Assembly: GCA_021157525.1 (NCBI GenBank) | Contig: JAGGWK010000037.1 | Span: 1 to 34,866 of the forward strand | Direction: 5' to 3' | DNA: 34,866 nucleotides | Source of the DNA: Candidatus Cloacimonadota bacterium | GTDB taxonomy: Bacteria > Cloacimonadota > Cloacimonadia > Cloacimonadales > TCS61 | Part shown: in pieces, positions 22,530 to 31,136 of the stretch | How the letters are laid out: every line of letters begins with the position of its first letter | Position numbering within the stretch: the stretch's first letter is position 1 | The notes under the pieces: model-generated | Databases searched by the model: none | The model's input: only the letters and a program-made list of their open reading frames with translations | Told to the model about the DNA's origin: nothing | Translations under genes and position numbers: made by a program

Positions 22530-23708
22530 ATGAATGCACGAAAGATAACTAACAAGGTTTTTTTAATGGGATTTGTAGATTGGGATGCACGTCTTTTTGA
22601 CTCACTCATACCCCTACCTGACGGAACAAGTTATAATGCTTATCTCATTGAAGGGAGTGAAAAGACGGTACTCATCGATACCGTTGAACCGGAATTCGGT
22701 GATGTGCTGTTAGATCAACTATCTGCTGTTAAAAAGCTTGATTACATTGTGTCACTTCACGCTGAACAAGATCACTCTGGGAGTATCCCATCAATACTCG
22801 CAAAATATCCGGAAGCAAAGGTCATAACCAGTATCAGGGCAAAAGATATGCTTATTGACCTATTATCAATTCCGGAGAATAAAATCATAACTGTTGCAGA
22901 TGGCGAAACGCTTTCTCTGGGAGATAAAAACCTTGAGTTCATATATACTCCCTGGGTTCACTGGCCGGAAACCATGTGTGCATACCTTAAAGAGGATAAA
23001 ATACTATTCAGCTGCGATTTCTTTGGTTCTCATATTGCTACTACCGATATTTATGTGAGTGATGAGGGGCGCGTTTACGAAGCTGCAAAACGTTATTTTG
23101 CTGAAATTATGATGCCTTTCAAAAAGATCATCGTAAAAGATATTGATAAAGTTCTTTCTAAGGAAATATCGGTTATTGCTCCAAGTCATGGTCCTTTATA
23201 TCCACGGCCTTCATTTATTATTGATGCCTATAAGGATTGGTTAGAAAGCCCAGCACACAATAAGGTCGTTTTGCCCTACATCTCCATGCATGGGAGTACA
23301 AAAAAAATGGTTGATTATCTGGTTTCTTCTCTTGCTCAAAAGGGAGTTACAGTAGAAATATTCAACCTGGCTGTAACGGATATTGGTAAACTGGCGATAG
23401 CTCTTGTTGATGCGGGAACGATTGTCATCGGGACACCAACTTTGCTTTCCGGTCCACATCCAAATGTTATCTACGGGGCATATTTAGCCAATGTACTACG
23501 ACCTAAAGCGAAGTTTATCTCTATTATAGGCTCCTTTGGCTGGGGAGGTAAAACAGTAGAGATTTTGTCAGGGATGATTTCAAATTTGAAAGTTGAAGTT
23601 CTAAACCCAGTTCTTACGAAAGGATATCCTTTAGAGAGTGATTTCAAAGCGCTGGAAGTTTTAGCCAAAGAGATTGAAATGAAACATAAAGAACAGGGAT
23701 TTACATAA
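22530..23708 (+). CDS. fprA: Flavodiiron protein (A-type flavoprotein, FprA family)
   Basis: GGAGG is just before ATG 22530. The 392-residue protein has the two-domain flavodiiron layout. The metallo-beta-lactamase-like N-domain shows all diiron ligands: His77-x-Glu79-x-Asp81-His82 (HAEQDHSG), His144 (WVHWPET), Asp163 (SCDFFGSH) and His220 (PSHGPLY). The C-terminal flavodoxin domain starts near 245 (LPYISMHGSTKKMVDYL, FMN phosphate loop) and includes TPTLLSGPHP and FGWGGKTVE. Such proteins reduce oxygen to water and/or nitric oxide to nitrous oxide in anaerobes. It appears to be monocistronic, with a long leader region and a downstream hairpin. The sequence is more AT-rich than the neighbours. 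Confidence 0.94.
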   Translation: MNARKITNKVFLMGFVDWDARLFDSLIPLPDGTSYNAYLIEGSEKTVLIDTVEPEFGDVLLDQLSAVKKLDYIVSLHAEQDHSGSIPSILAKYPEAKVITSIRAKDMLIDLLSIPENKIITVADGETLSLGDKNLEFIYTPWVHWPETMCAYLKEDKILFSCDFFGSHIATTDIYVSDEGRVYEAAKRYFAEIMMPFKKIIVKDIDKVLSKEISVIAPSHGPLYPRPSFIIDAYKDWLESPAHNKVVLPYISMHGSTKKMVDYLVSSLAQKGVTVEIFNLAVTDIGKLAIALVDAGTIVIGTPTLLSGPHPNVIYGAYLANVLRPKAKFISIIGSFGWGGKTVEILSGMISNLKVEVLNPVLTKGYPLESDFKALEVLAKEIEMKHKEQGFT

Positions 23709-23773
23709 TAATCATTATTGAACAATTATGTTAAACTGAAGTCCCATTTTTGATTGAACAGGCATAGCTGATT

Positions 23774-23810
23774 AAGAGTTTCCAGGCATCACACATGCAG
23801 GGAAACTCTT
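23774..23810. repeat. Hairpin downstream of fprA
   Basis: AAGAGTTTCC (23774-23783) pairs exactly with GGAAACTCTT (23801-23810). Inside, GCAT and ATGC form a second 4-bp stem with a 5-base loop, separated by small AG/AG internal loops. It lies 66 bases after fprA. No long T-run follows, so it may be a weak terminator or an mRNA 3'-end structure. Confidence 0.6.
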
Positions 23811-24091
23811 CTGGCTAGCGTGCCGGTGCTCTGAATGAAAGATAAAGGAAAATCGCAAAATAACTGCTTGAAACAACTGAGGAGTTAATGGCTAACAACA
23901 ACGCTTCAGCCTCTTATGCTTGGTATCGATTTTTGCATCCATGATGGGGAATAAAGGAAATTTATAAAAGGAAGATGTCTCTTTTTTCGCAACAAAGGAA
24001 ACCTTTTGTGTATTTCTTGAAGAAAAGTGATTGACAATATTAGGGAAGATTGGGTTTTCATAAACCCAAGTTAGTAAATATGGAGGAAAAA
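23811..24091. other. Leader region of the OB-fold/sorting-domain gene
   Basis: No gene was found. TTGACA at 24031-24036 is a plausible -35 element. It is followed by a perfect 8-bp hairpin TTGGGTTT-TCAT-AAACCCAA (24050-24069) that ends 5 bases before the TTAGTAAATAT leading into GGAGG. The hairpin may lie in the 5' untranslated region or overlap the promoter. Confidence 0.45.
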
Positions 24092-25078
24092 ATGAAAAAG
24101 ACAATGTTGTTTTTCTTTTTAGTCACAGCACTGTTTCTCAGTGCGCAGACTTCGGTGTCGATCTATGATATTCAATATACCACAGATCCCGGCACAGGGA
24201 ACACCTATCCGTCACCCTATGATGGCCAGATCGTCATTACAACAGGCATCGTAAATGCCATTAATTTCAAGGGTTATAAGGACAATATTTACATCACCAT
24301 GCCGGAAGGCGGCGAATGGAAGGGCTTGTATGTATATGGCTGCGGCGATACTACGCTGGTAGTTGGTGACGAAGTAGAAGTTACCGGCTCTATCACCGAA
24401 TACTATGGTCTTACCGAGATGAATAACGTTACTTCAACGACTCTGCTTTCCAGCGGCAATGCTGTTCCAGCTCCCGTGATTATCACCACAGAGCAGATGG
24501 CTACAGAAGAAGCCTATGAAAGCGTACTGATTGAACTGAATGACGTCTATGTTTCTCAGGAACTAGACGACCACGGCCAATGGTATGTAGTAGATACGAC
24601 AACCGTTCCATGCCAAGTTGACGACGGCTTTTTCTATCTGGATGCAGTTACACCTCCCATCGTAATTACCTTGGGTGATAACTGGGCTGTTGTACGTGGC
24701 GTTGTAAGCTATTCATATGATGAATATGAATTAAACCCTCGTACTCCTGATGACTTGATTCAAACAGTAGGAGCTGGCCCCGTGGTTACGCCGGTAACAA
24801 ACAGCTTGATTGGTAACTATCCCAATCCTTTCAATCCCACCACAGAAATCGCCTATAATCTTGTTCGGGAAGGGTTTGTAAGCATTGGCATCTATAACGT
24901 AAAAGGGGAAAAAGTAACATCTCTGGTAAACAGCGTAAAAACTGCCGGAGCTCATGAAGTTGTATGGAATGGTACCGATGCACAGGGTTCTAACGTAAGT
25001 AGCGGCGTCTATTTCTACAAGATGAATTCAGATGATACCAATACTACTGACCTTAAGAAAATGGTTTTGATGAAGTAA
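24092..25078 (+). CDS. Secreted OB-fold-like protein with FlgD-like/Por-type C-terminal sorting domain
   Basis: ATG 24092 is the start: GGAGGAAAAA lies directly before it and gives MKKTMLFFFLVTALFLSAQ, a signal peptide. The open frame back to 24050 begins in a hairpin. Residues about 20-225 contain an OB-fold-like region of the kind found with extracellular nucleases (IQYTTDPGTG, YDGQIVITTGIVNAI, DTTLVVGDEVEVTGSITEYY, DNWAVVRGVVSYSYDEYELN, PRTPDDLI). The last 85 residues carry the sorting tail (NSLIGNYPNPFNPTTEIAYN, WNGTDAQGSNVSSGVYFYKM, ending KMVLMK). No nuclease catalytic domain is visible. It is probably a surface or secreted binding protein. A strong bidirectional terminator follows. Confidence 0.8.
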   Translation: MKKTMLFFFLVTALFLSAQTSVSIYDIQYTTDPGTGNTYPSPYDGQIVITTGIVNAINFKGYKDNIYITMPEGGEWKGLYVYGCGDTTLVVGDEVEVTGSITEYYGLTEMNNVTSTTLLSSGNAVPAPVIITTEQMATEEAYESVLIELNDVYVSQELDDHGQWYVVDTTTVPCQVDDGFFYLDAVTPPIVITLGDNWAVVRGVVSYSYDEYELNPRTPDDLIQTVGAGPVVTPVTNSLIGNYPNPFNPTTEIAYNLVREGFVSIGIYNVKGEKVTSLVNSVKTAGAHEVVWNGTDAQGSNVSSGVYFYKMNSDDTNTTDLKKMVLMK

Positions 25079-25092
25079 TTTTTGCTTCGATT

Positions 25093-25125
25093 AAAAAGGG
25101 CGGGAAAAATTCCCGCCCTTTTTTT
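25093..25125. terminator. Bidirectional Rho-independent terminator
   Basis: AAAAAGGGCGGGAA (25093-25106) and TTCCCGCCCTTTTT (25110-25123) form a 14-bp stem with a 3-base loop. T-runs lie on both strands. It serves the convergent pair: the sorting-domain protein (plus, ends 25078) and the TonB-dependent receptor (minus, ends 25141). Confidence 0.95.
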
Positions 25126-25140
25126 ATGATCCTACAGTCT

Positions 25141-28110
25141 TTAGAATCTCACTTCGGTAGTGAGGAAGAAATTGAACAACGGCGCCGGTGTGACGTACAT
25201 GTATTCATTTCCCGTAAGGTAATCATCTACAAACTCACCATCTTCGTTGAAGTATCCACGATTATAGTCAGATCTTACATTTGCCGATGAGTAGTTCTTC
25301 CTATTGAGAATGTTGTTGAAACCGACTTTTACCGAAGCTTTCACATTCCCCAGATTGAAGTTGTATTTGGCATCGGCACCCATCTCAAAGTAATAAGGAA
25401 GTTTTGAGCTTTTCACACTGGTGCTGTCGGCTACGTAATTATCTCCTACCTTCACGTAATTGCTGAAATATTCGTTGGTGTAATTTGCATAGTAATCATC
25501 CCAGAATTTACCGCTGATGCCCAACCGAAGTTTGCCATCCAATGGTACATTTTTAAAAGTATAGCCAATACTACCAGAGGCCATGGTTTCAGGAGAGAAG
25601 GGTACAACCCTATCCACCATCTCCTCTGCCGGAACACCGTCAAAGATGTCCACGTTCATTTCGGTCCAACGGTTTTTCGAGAGGGTGAGTGAACCGTTTG
25701 CATCGATGTTCATCCAATGAAATTTGCTGCTCAGTTCAAAACCCTGATGCCGTGCTTCACCAGCATTCAAAGTAAGATTAGCATCATATTCACGGACGCC
25801 AATGGAGTCTTCTTCTGCATAGTAATATTGCTCGGTAATAGGCAATGACACCCGCTCAATCTTATCGGTATAATCACTGATGTAGTAGTTTGCATCGAAT
25901 TCAAAGAGCTCTCCTTGATACCCGACACCAAACTCAACAGTATTAATTTTTTCAGGATCCAGCTCGCCGTAAAAATGCTCTTCATCCTGATTGTAATAGA
26001 TTCCTGAGCTATCTTGTAAAACAACATTTTTGGTGTAAAGTTGGTTTCCATCGGGGCCATCATAGCCGCTGTACCAGTCACTGGTACGGGGTTCTTTGTA
26101 AGCCAGAGAGTAGTTTGCCCGCACATTGAAATACCGGGACAGGTTGTAGTTTATCCCCACTTTGGGTGAGAAGAAACTGAAGACCTTTTCATAGTCATCA
26201 TCGGTGAATTTCAACAAAGTATCCTGGCCCACCACTTCGGTGATGTTTTTGGTGGAATAGAAGGAAATACCCATTGGCTCACCGGTTCTGAGATCGTACA
26301 ACTCGATGGGATTTTCCTCTACCGAAGAACCATATCGTGCAATCTGTCCATCTATCATGATATTCAGATTATCCAGTGGTTTAAACTGCATCCTTGCAAA
26401 GGCAGATAAATTAAGGACATCGGTAGTGTAGTCATAGGTTTTCTGCATCTTATCAAAAACCTCAATGCTGTCGGGGAATGCGGCATTGAAGTGGCGGAAT
26501 TTTTCACGTTTGCCAATGTGATTGGCGTGCCAGTTACGCATTTCTCCACCCATTACCAAATTTACATTTTTGGTGATATCATAGTCATAATAGGTATTTA
26601 ATCCCATCTGGAAATGGTCGCTGATGGTATTATTTCGCCATGAATAATTGTACCGGGAACGGAAGAAATCAGCTCCCTGGCTGCTGATCAGCTCACCGTC
26701 ATAGGATGGACCAACAACGGGGATCACACCGCCGATAAGCACTGTATCTACCGGGCAAAAGCCGTCCATCACTGCACCATAATTTTCCCAGATGTACAGT
26801 GCATGCTTGGCATATTCTGTTTGCTCAAATCCGGCAGGATCATCTGAATCCATGAAACCATCACGGAAATAAAGGGCACCGGTATTGATGTCGAATTTAT
26901 CCTGATTGATGTATTTACCGCCCCCGTCTCCTTTGGTAACAAAGAGATTGGTCATCATCACCTGATCGTCGTTGATGATCCACTCATCCCGAATTGAGAA
27001 CTGGGGTTTAAAGTAATAATTTTCCTGATAAGCATGATTGTTCCGGTTGTATTCCCGTCCCAGAGTTTTCATCAGTCTGCGATCGGATTTAAAATACACT
27101 TGATTGTGCTCTTGTGGTGCGCCAACAAAGCTGGTGGATATTTTGTGGTTGCCCAAAGCATTCTGCGTTTCCAGACCAAAGGAGTAACCGCTGTAATTGG
27201 TTCCTTCGATATAATAATCACCCTCTTTGCGTTCCAGCATGAGGCTCCAGTTAAATTTACCCCCCATAAGTGCGCCGGAATTGTAGCGAGCTATCACGTT
27301 ATACACATAGGGATTATATGATGTGATATCACCCTTTCCATCAGCTACATCGCCATCGGTACTAAAGCCGCTGTAGGTTGAACGGACGCTAATCTCTTTT
27401 TGGGATTTTGCTCCCATGGTTTCGATGTTCAGGGATCCGCCGAAGGCTCCGGAGCCGTACAGCGAAGAACCGGCACCTTTTTGTACCTGCACCGTTTTTA
27501 CGTTGGATGTCAATCCTGTCCAGTTAGACCAATAGACCTTTTGGCTTTCAGGATCGTTTACCGGGATGCCATTGATGAGCACCTGGATTTTATCTGCTTC
27601 AAAGCCCCGCATGGTAATCTGAGCATCTCCCAGACCTGTGGTGTTGGCAAAGAGCCCGGGAACTTCATCCAGCAATTGCGGGATGTCTTCGGTAGTGTTT
27701 TTATTGGTGATTTCATCCTGACTGATGTTTGTGAAGGCGATTGGCGTTTCCCGCTTTATAGCGCGATTTGCCGAAACCGTATGCCCTTCGATTTTTATCA
27801 TGGATGATTCCAGCGTGACGTTAACCACGGCTGTTACACCGTCGCCGACTTCTACCACCACTTCGGCAGGTTTATAGCCGATGCGATGCAATTGCAGGGT
27901 GTTGATGCCCACGGGAACTTCTTTCATGATGAATGTACCATTGTCTCTGGTGTAGGTTCCCACCTGAGTGCCTACCAGTTGCACTGCGACACCTGCCAAT
28001 TGTTCTTTGGTATCTGCCCGGGTTACTTTACCAGCGATGCGACCTGTTTGTCCAAAGACTAACAGTGGTAACAGACCGATGATACAAAAAATAATGAACT
28101 GTTTTTTCAT
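25141..28110 (-). CDS. TonB-dependent outer-membrane receptor with carboxypeptidase-regulatory-like domain
   Basis: GGAGGTGAA directly precedes ATG 28110. The 989-residue protein has a signal peptide (MKKQFIIFCIIGLLPLLVFG) and a CarboxypepD_reg-like beta-sandwich (residues about 22-103, GRIAGKVTRADTKEQLAGVA). The plug domain follows (about 115-235; EDIPQLLDEVPGLFANTTGL, ITMRGFEADKIQVLINGIPV, VQKGAGSSLYGSGAFGG). The rest is a long beta-barrel ending in aromatic-rich strands with terminal Phe (LFNFFLTTEVRF). It imports a substrate across the outer membrane using TonB energy. The ligand is unknown, and no SusD-like partner gene is adjacent, so glycan import by a SusCD pair is not supported. It is monocistronic between two terminators. 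Confidence 0.95.
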   Translation of the reverse strand: MKKQFIIFCIIGLLPLLVFGQTGRIAGKVTRADTKEQLAGVAVQLVGTQVGTYTRDNGTFIMKEVPVGINTLQLHRIGYKPAEVVVEVGDGVTAVVNVTLESSMIKIEGHTVSANRAIKRETPIAFTNISQDEITNKNTTEDIPQLLDEVPGLFANTTGLGDAQITMRGFEADKIQVLINGIPVNDPESQKVYWSNWTGLTSNVKTVQVQKGAGSSLYGSGAFGGSLNIETMGAKSQKEISVRSTYSGFSTDGDVADGKGDITSYNPYVYNVIARYNSGALMGGKFNWSLMLERKEGDYYIEGTNYSGYSFGLETQNALGNHKISTSFVGAPQEHNQVYFKSDRRLMKTLGREYNRNNHAYQENYYFKPQFSIRDEWIINDDQVMMTNLFVTKGDGGGKYINQDKFDINTGALYFRDGFMDSDDPAGFEQTEYAKHALYIWENYGAVMDGFCPVDTVLIGGVIPVVGPSYDGELISSQGADFFRSRYNYSWRNNTISDHFQMGLNTYYDYDITKNVNLVMGGEMRNWHANHIGKREKFRHFNAAFPDSIEVFDKMQKTYDYTTDVLNLSAFARMQFKPLDNLNIMIDGQIARYGSSVEENPIELYDLRTGEPMGISFYSTKNITEVVGQDTLLKFTDDDYEKVFSFFSPKVGINYNLSRYFNVRANYSLAYKEPRTSDWYSGYDGPDGNQLYTKNVVLQDSSGIYYNQDEEHFYGELDPEKINTVEFGVGYQGELFEFDANYYISDYTDKIERVSLPITEQYYYAEEDSIGVREYDANLTLNAGEARHQGFELSSKFHWMNIDANGSLTLSKNRWTEMNVDIFDGVPAEEMVDRVVPFSPETMASGSIGYTFKNVPLDGKLRLGISGKFWDDYYANYTNEYFSNYVKVGDNYVADSTSVKSSKLPYYFEMGADAKYNFNLGNVKASVKVGFNNILNRKNYSSANVRSDYNRGYFNEDGEFVDDYLTGNEYMYVTPAPLFNFFLTTEVRF

Positions 28111-28211
28111 TTCACCTCCATCTCAATTTTTTTTGAAGAAATTGTGAACGCCCTTTGGTGTCAAGGTGGAATTCAGCAGCAGAAAGATGAGCCATTAACA
28201 AATCACCAGAT

Positions 28212-28238
28212 AAAAAAAATGAGAGCTCGAAGTTCTCA
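28212..28238 (-). terminator. Probable terminator of the uppS-ctpA operon
   Basis: On the minus strand TGAGAAC (28238-28232) pairs with GCTCTCA (28226-28220), with one A-C mismatch, around a TTCGA loop, and eight T residues follow (28219-28212). It lies downstream of the last genes of the long minus-strand operon and upstream of the TonB receptor start. Confidence 0.7.
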
Positions 28239-28299
28239 CAAGAAAAAACCCGCTTCTTTTCAAAAAGGCTGGAAGTTGCTGATGTTCCAATAGTGCTCT

Positions 28300-28491
28300 T
28301 CAGCCTCTTTCAGAATACTCAAAACATCCTGATGACTGCTTTTCCATTTCCTCATTCATCCGGCTATCCAAAAAGGTGATCAGGCCCGGATCGGTAGTGT
28401 TTTTCAACGCCGGATTATACAATGTGACGCTATCGAACTCGGCCTTTATCCCCTGCTTGATGAGCTTCTGTAACGTGTTGTGTCCCATCAT
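28300..28491 (-). CDS. Possible small protein overlapping the end of the S41 protease gene
   Basis: A 63-residue frame starts at tandem ATGs (28491, 28488) inside the last codons of the S41 gene and continues 130 bases past it. It reads MMGHNTLQKLIKQGIKAEFD, then SVTLYNPALKN and LDSRMNEEMEKQ, a balanced soluble composition with amphipathic stretches. No family was recognised and the binding site is weak (AAGAAG). The 20 S41 residues in the overlap (HDGTQHVTEAHQ and on) look less natural than this frame. So either a real small gene overlaps, or a frameshift has altered the S41 tail. Low to moderate confidence. Confidence 0.4.
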   Translation of the reverse strand: MMGHNTLQKLIKQGIKAEFDSVTLYNPALKNTTDPGLITFLDSRMNEEMEKQSSGCFEYSERG

Positions 28492-30079
28492 GTTCTTCTT
28501 TGTTTGTATTACAGCTCTGCGCATAGGCAAACATCTCTTCCAGGGAGCTGAACCGATCAAAAAGCCCAAGAGCTTCCTGCAACTGAGTATCCTCCTTCAT
28601 AGAAACGCGGTAGCTCACTTCGTCGTTAAACTTTGCCTGCAGAATTGTGGCAGTAAGGGATGTTTTCAGGTAGCTTTGAGTGCTGTCCAGGTCTGCCTGA
28701 GTATAGGTAATATCTTCGGGAAGTTGATCCAGAAAATTTGATACTAATGTATCATCGGCGCGGAAATCTACGGTTACATCGTCGGAATGGTCGATCATAT
28801 AATCCACCGCAAAATCGAAGATCACTCCTTTTTGCTGCAATTTCACGGCAAATTGAGTGAGTTTTCTCTGGGGGATAACCAAGTCTGGTGTGATGCCGCC
28901 ACCGCCATACACTTCACGACCGCTTTGGGTGTGATAGATATTTTTGTGGTTTTCCTCCGCCACCTTTTCCTTTTCTTCTTCACTCACTTTTTTGCCCTTG
29001 AGCAACTTGTCATTTACCTCTTTATGGATGCATCTCCCGGAATTGATATAGTATTTTGCAGTGGTTATCTTGATGCCATAGCCATCCGAAAGAGGGAAGA
29101 GCCGCTGCACGGAACCTTTGCCAAAGGAGTTTGTACCCACCACCAGCGCCTTGTCATAATCTTGCAACGAACCGGCAAAAATTTCCGATGCGCTGGCCGA
29201 AGCTTCATTTATCAGTACAATTACCGGATAGCCGCTGCGCATGCGATCAAACCGGGTGACGTAGGTGGTACTGGCTCCCCGTGATGCTCCCTTAGTGAAA
29301 ACAACCCGCTTATCTTTCCCGATAAATTCATTCACTGTATCCACTGCCTGATCCAGCAATCCCCCTGGATTGTACCGCAGGTCAATCAATAAACCCCGCA
29401 TGCCCTCACCTTCCAGCCTGTCCAGCTCACGGCGCAAATCGGCAGCGATGGTGCGACTGAACTGCCGCATCCTGATATAACCAATGCCATTATCCAAAAC
29501 CATTGCGTAGGGAATGCTGTCCACATGGATGATGTCGCGGATCACATCAAATTGCAGTACCTCTTTCACCCCGGGACGGCTGATGCCAATAACCACCAAA
29601 GTGCCTTTTTTACCTCGCATCCGACTGATCACTTCATCGGTTTTCATGCCAACCACGTCTTCGCCATCCACGGTAACGATCTTGTCTCCGGTTCTGATGC
29701 CCAGACGATAGGCTGGCGTACCTTCGATGGGAGAGACCACGGTAATGTAATCCCCCTTTTTATCTATGGTGATGCCCAGGCCGCCAAATTCTCCCTGGGT
29801 GCTACTGTTAAATCGTTCAAAATCTTCGGGCTTAAAGAACACGGTATGTGGATCGGTTTCATCCATCATGCCTTCTATGGCGGCATCAATGAGCTTATCG
29901 ACATCTATATCTTCGACATAATATTCCTGCAATTTATACAAAACTTCGGTGAAAAGATGCACTTTGTTAAAGAAATTCTCATTGGTGTTCTTAGACCACA
30001 GTGGCAACATCAGTGCCAGAAGCAACAGCATCACTATTATGCGGGATGCATTTATGTGGCCGCGATATCTCAATTTCAT
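28430..30079 (-). CDS. ctpA: S41-family C-terminal processing peptidase (CtpA-like)
   Basis: GGAGG lies 8 bases before ATG 30079, which overlaps the tmk stop (ATGA). The 549-residue protein has an N-terminal membrane anchor or signal (IIVMLLLLALMLPLWS), a short helical region (LYKLQEYYVEDIDVDKLIDA) and a PDZ domain (GGLGITIDKKGDYITVVSPI, RTGDKIVTVDGEDV). The S41 core follows: GLLIDLRYNPGGLLDQAV; LINEASASASEIFAGSLQDY with catalytic Ser; TNSFGKGSVQRLFPL with catalytic Lys. It is the shorter CtpA/CtpB type, distinct from the Prc-type gene at 16935. It cleaves exported proteins at the C-terminus. The final 20 residues overlap another frame and may not be original. Confidence 0.93.
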   Translation of the reverse strand: MKLRYRGHINASRIIVMLLLLALMLPLWSKNTNENFFNKVHLFTEVLYKLQEYYVEDIDVDKLIDAAIEGMMDETDPHTVFFKPEDFERFNSSTQGEFGGLGITIDKKGDYITVVSPIEGTPAYRLGIRTGDKIVTVDGEDVVGMKTDEVISRMRGKKGTLVVIGISRPGVKEVLQFDVIRDIIHVDSIPYAMVLDNGIGYIRMRQFSRTIAADLRRELDRLEGEGMRGLLIDLRYNPGGLLDQAVDTVNEFIGKDKRVVFTKGASRGASTTYVTRFDRMRSGYPVIVLINEASASASEIFAGSLQDYDKALVVGTNSFGKGSVQRLFPLSDGYGIKITTAKYYINSGRCIHKEVNDKLLKGKKVSEEEKEKVAEENHKNIYHTQSGREVYGGGGITPDLVIPQRKLTQFAVKLQQKGVIFDFAVDYMIDHSDDVTVDFRADDTLVSNFLDQLPEDITYTQADLDSTQSYLKTSLTATILQAKFNDEVSYRVSMKEDTQLQEALGLFDRFSSLEEMFAYAQSCNTNKEEHDGTQHVTEAHQAGDKGRVR

Positions 30080-30699
30080 TGGTTATTCCTCCATTCTTCC
30101 ACCGCTTTGATGACGTCTAAATGAATCTCATCGATGGATTTTTTACCATCCAGGATAACATAGCGCGCCTGCTCTGATGCGGCAATAGCCAGAAAGCCGT
30201 CCCGCACATTGCGGTGAAATGACAGAGATTCCTTTTCCATGCGGTCGGCATCTTTTGCAGCGATGCGTGAAAGGCCGATCTCGGCGGGGAGATCAACCAA
30301 AAAGGTGATGTCCGGCACCAATCCGTATGTGGCGTAGCGGGTGATGAGGTCGATAATCTGCCGATCTATCTTGCGGGCCGCACCCTGATACGCCAGGGTA
30401 GAGTCATAGTAGCGGTCGGAGATCACCCACATCCCTTTTTGCAATGCCGGGATGATCCATTGGCCGGTGTGTTGACTGCGACTGGCCATATAGAGTAACA
30501 TTTCGGTTTCCGGCAACATCTCGTCATTATCCACGGAAAGCAATATCCGGCGAATTTTTTCAGATATTTCAGGGCCACCGGGTTCTCGGGTGAGAAGGGT
30601 TGGCTGTGATAATTTTTCCAGATACTCTTTCAGCATCTTTGCCTGAGTCGATTTTCCGCATCCTTCGATGCCTTCAAAAGTGATAAAGGTTCCTGTCAT
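30076..30699 (-). CDS. tmk: Thymidylate kinase
   Basis: ATG 30699 is preferred: AAGGA stands 6 bases upstream and the rimI stop overlaps it (ATGA). The frame to 30717 adds six residues only. The 207-residue enzyme has the P-loop FEGIEGCGKSTQ, the TREPGG dTMP-binding loop, the SDRYYDSTLAYQGAARKID block (DRY motif) and the flexible lid region near RMEKESLSFHRNVRDGF. It phosphorylates dTMP to dTDP, essential for DNA synthesis. Its stop overlaps the ctpA start by 4 bases. Confidence 0.95.
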   Translation of the reverse strand: MTGTFITFEGIEGCGKSTQAKMLKEYLEKLSQPTLLTREPGGPEISEKIRRILLSVDNDEMLPETEMLLYMASRSQHTGQWIIPALQKGMWVISDRYYDSTLAYQGAARKIDRQIIDLITRYATYGLVPDITFLVDLPAEIGLSRIAAKDADRMEKESLSFHRNVRDGFLAIAASEQARYVILDGKKSIDEIHLDVIKAVEEWRNNQ

Positions 30700-31136
30700 T
30701 TTTCGTCCTTTTCCCATTTCATTATCATCGCGTCTTCTACTGGATGGCTGTAATATTTTCTTCGCACTCCCACCACCTCAAAGCCGATGCTGCGATAGAG
30801 CGCCAGTGCCGGGAGATTACTCGCCCGCACTTCCAAGAAAAATTCATCGCATCCTTCCTGCTGCATACGATCCATGATGAAGTTCACCAGCCTGCGCCCA
30901 ATGCCTTGGCGCTGAACCTCTACATCCACGCCTACATTGGTTATGGTACATTCATCGAGCACTTTCCAGCAGCAGATGTATCCAGCGATCTGGCCGTGAA
31001 ATTCCGCTACAAAGGCTTCATGAGAATTGAGCTCCTGAATCATCATGGTAGAACTCCAGGGGGAGCTGAAAAGTTGATCTTCCAGCCTCATCACCTGGGG
31101 CAGATCATCCATCTGCATCCGGCGAATCAGCAACAT
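30696..31136 (-). CDS. rimI: GNAT N-acetyltransferase, RimI-like
   Basis: This 146-residue acetyltransferase has the GNAT acetyl-CoA loop VQRQGIGRRLVNFIM and the RimI-type C-terminal block FFLEVRASNLPALALYRSIG, then VVGVRRKYYSHPVEDAMIM. RimI acetylates the N-terminal alanine of ribosomal protein S18. The gene starts at ATG 31136, overlapping the stop of the lytic transglycosylase by one base (TAATG), and ends overlapping tmk, so translation is coupled throughout. Other GNAT targets are possible, but the C-terminal motif favours RimI. Confidence 0.9.
   Translation of the reverse strand: MLLIRRMQMDDLPQVMRLEDQLFSSPWSSTMMIQELNSHEAFVAEFHGQIAGYICCWKVLDECTITNVGVDVEVQRQGIGRRLVNFIMDRMQQEGCDEFFLEVRASNLPALALYRSIGFEVVGVRRKYYSHPVEDAMIMKWEKDEK

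Noticed and set aside
25141-28110. SusC of a SusCD glycan-import pair
   Set aside because: No SusD-like lipoprotein gene lies next to it and both sides carry terminators, so only a general TonB-dependent receptor can be claimed.
29525-30124. 199-codon plus-strand frame antisense to ctpA and tmk
   Set aside because: It mirrors well-supported minus-strand genes with catalytic motifs and shows no recognisable family.
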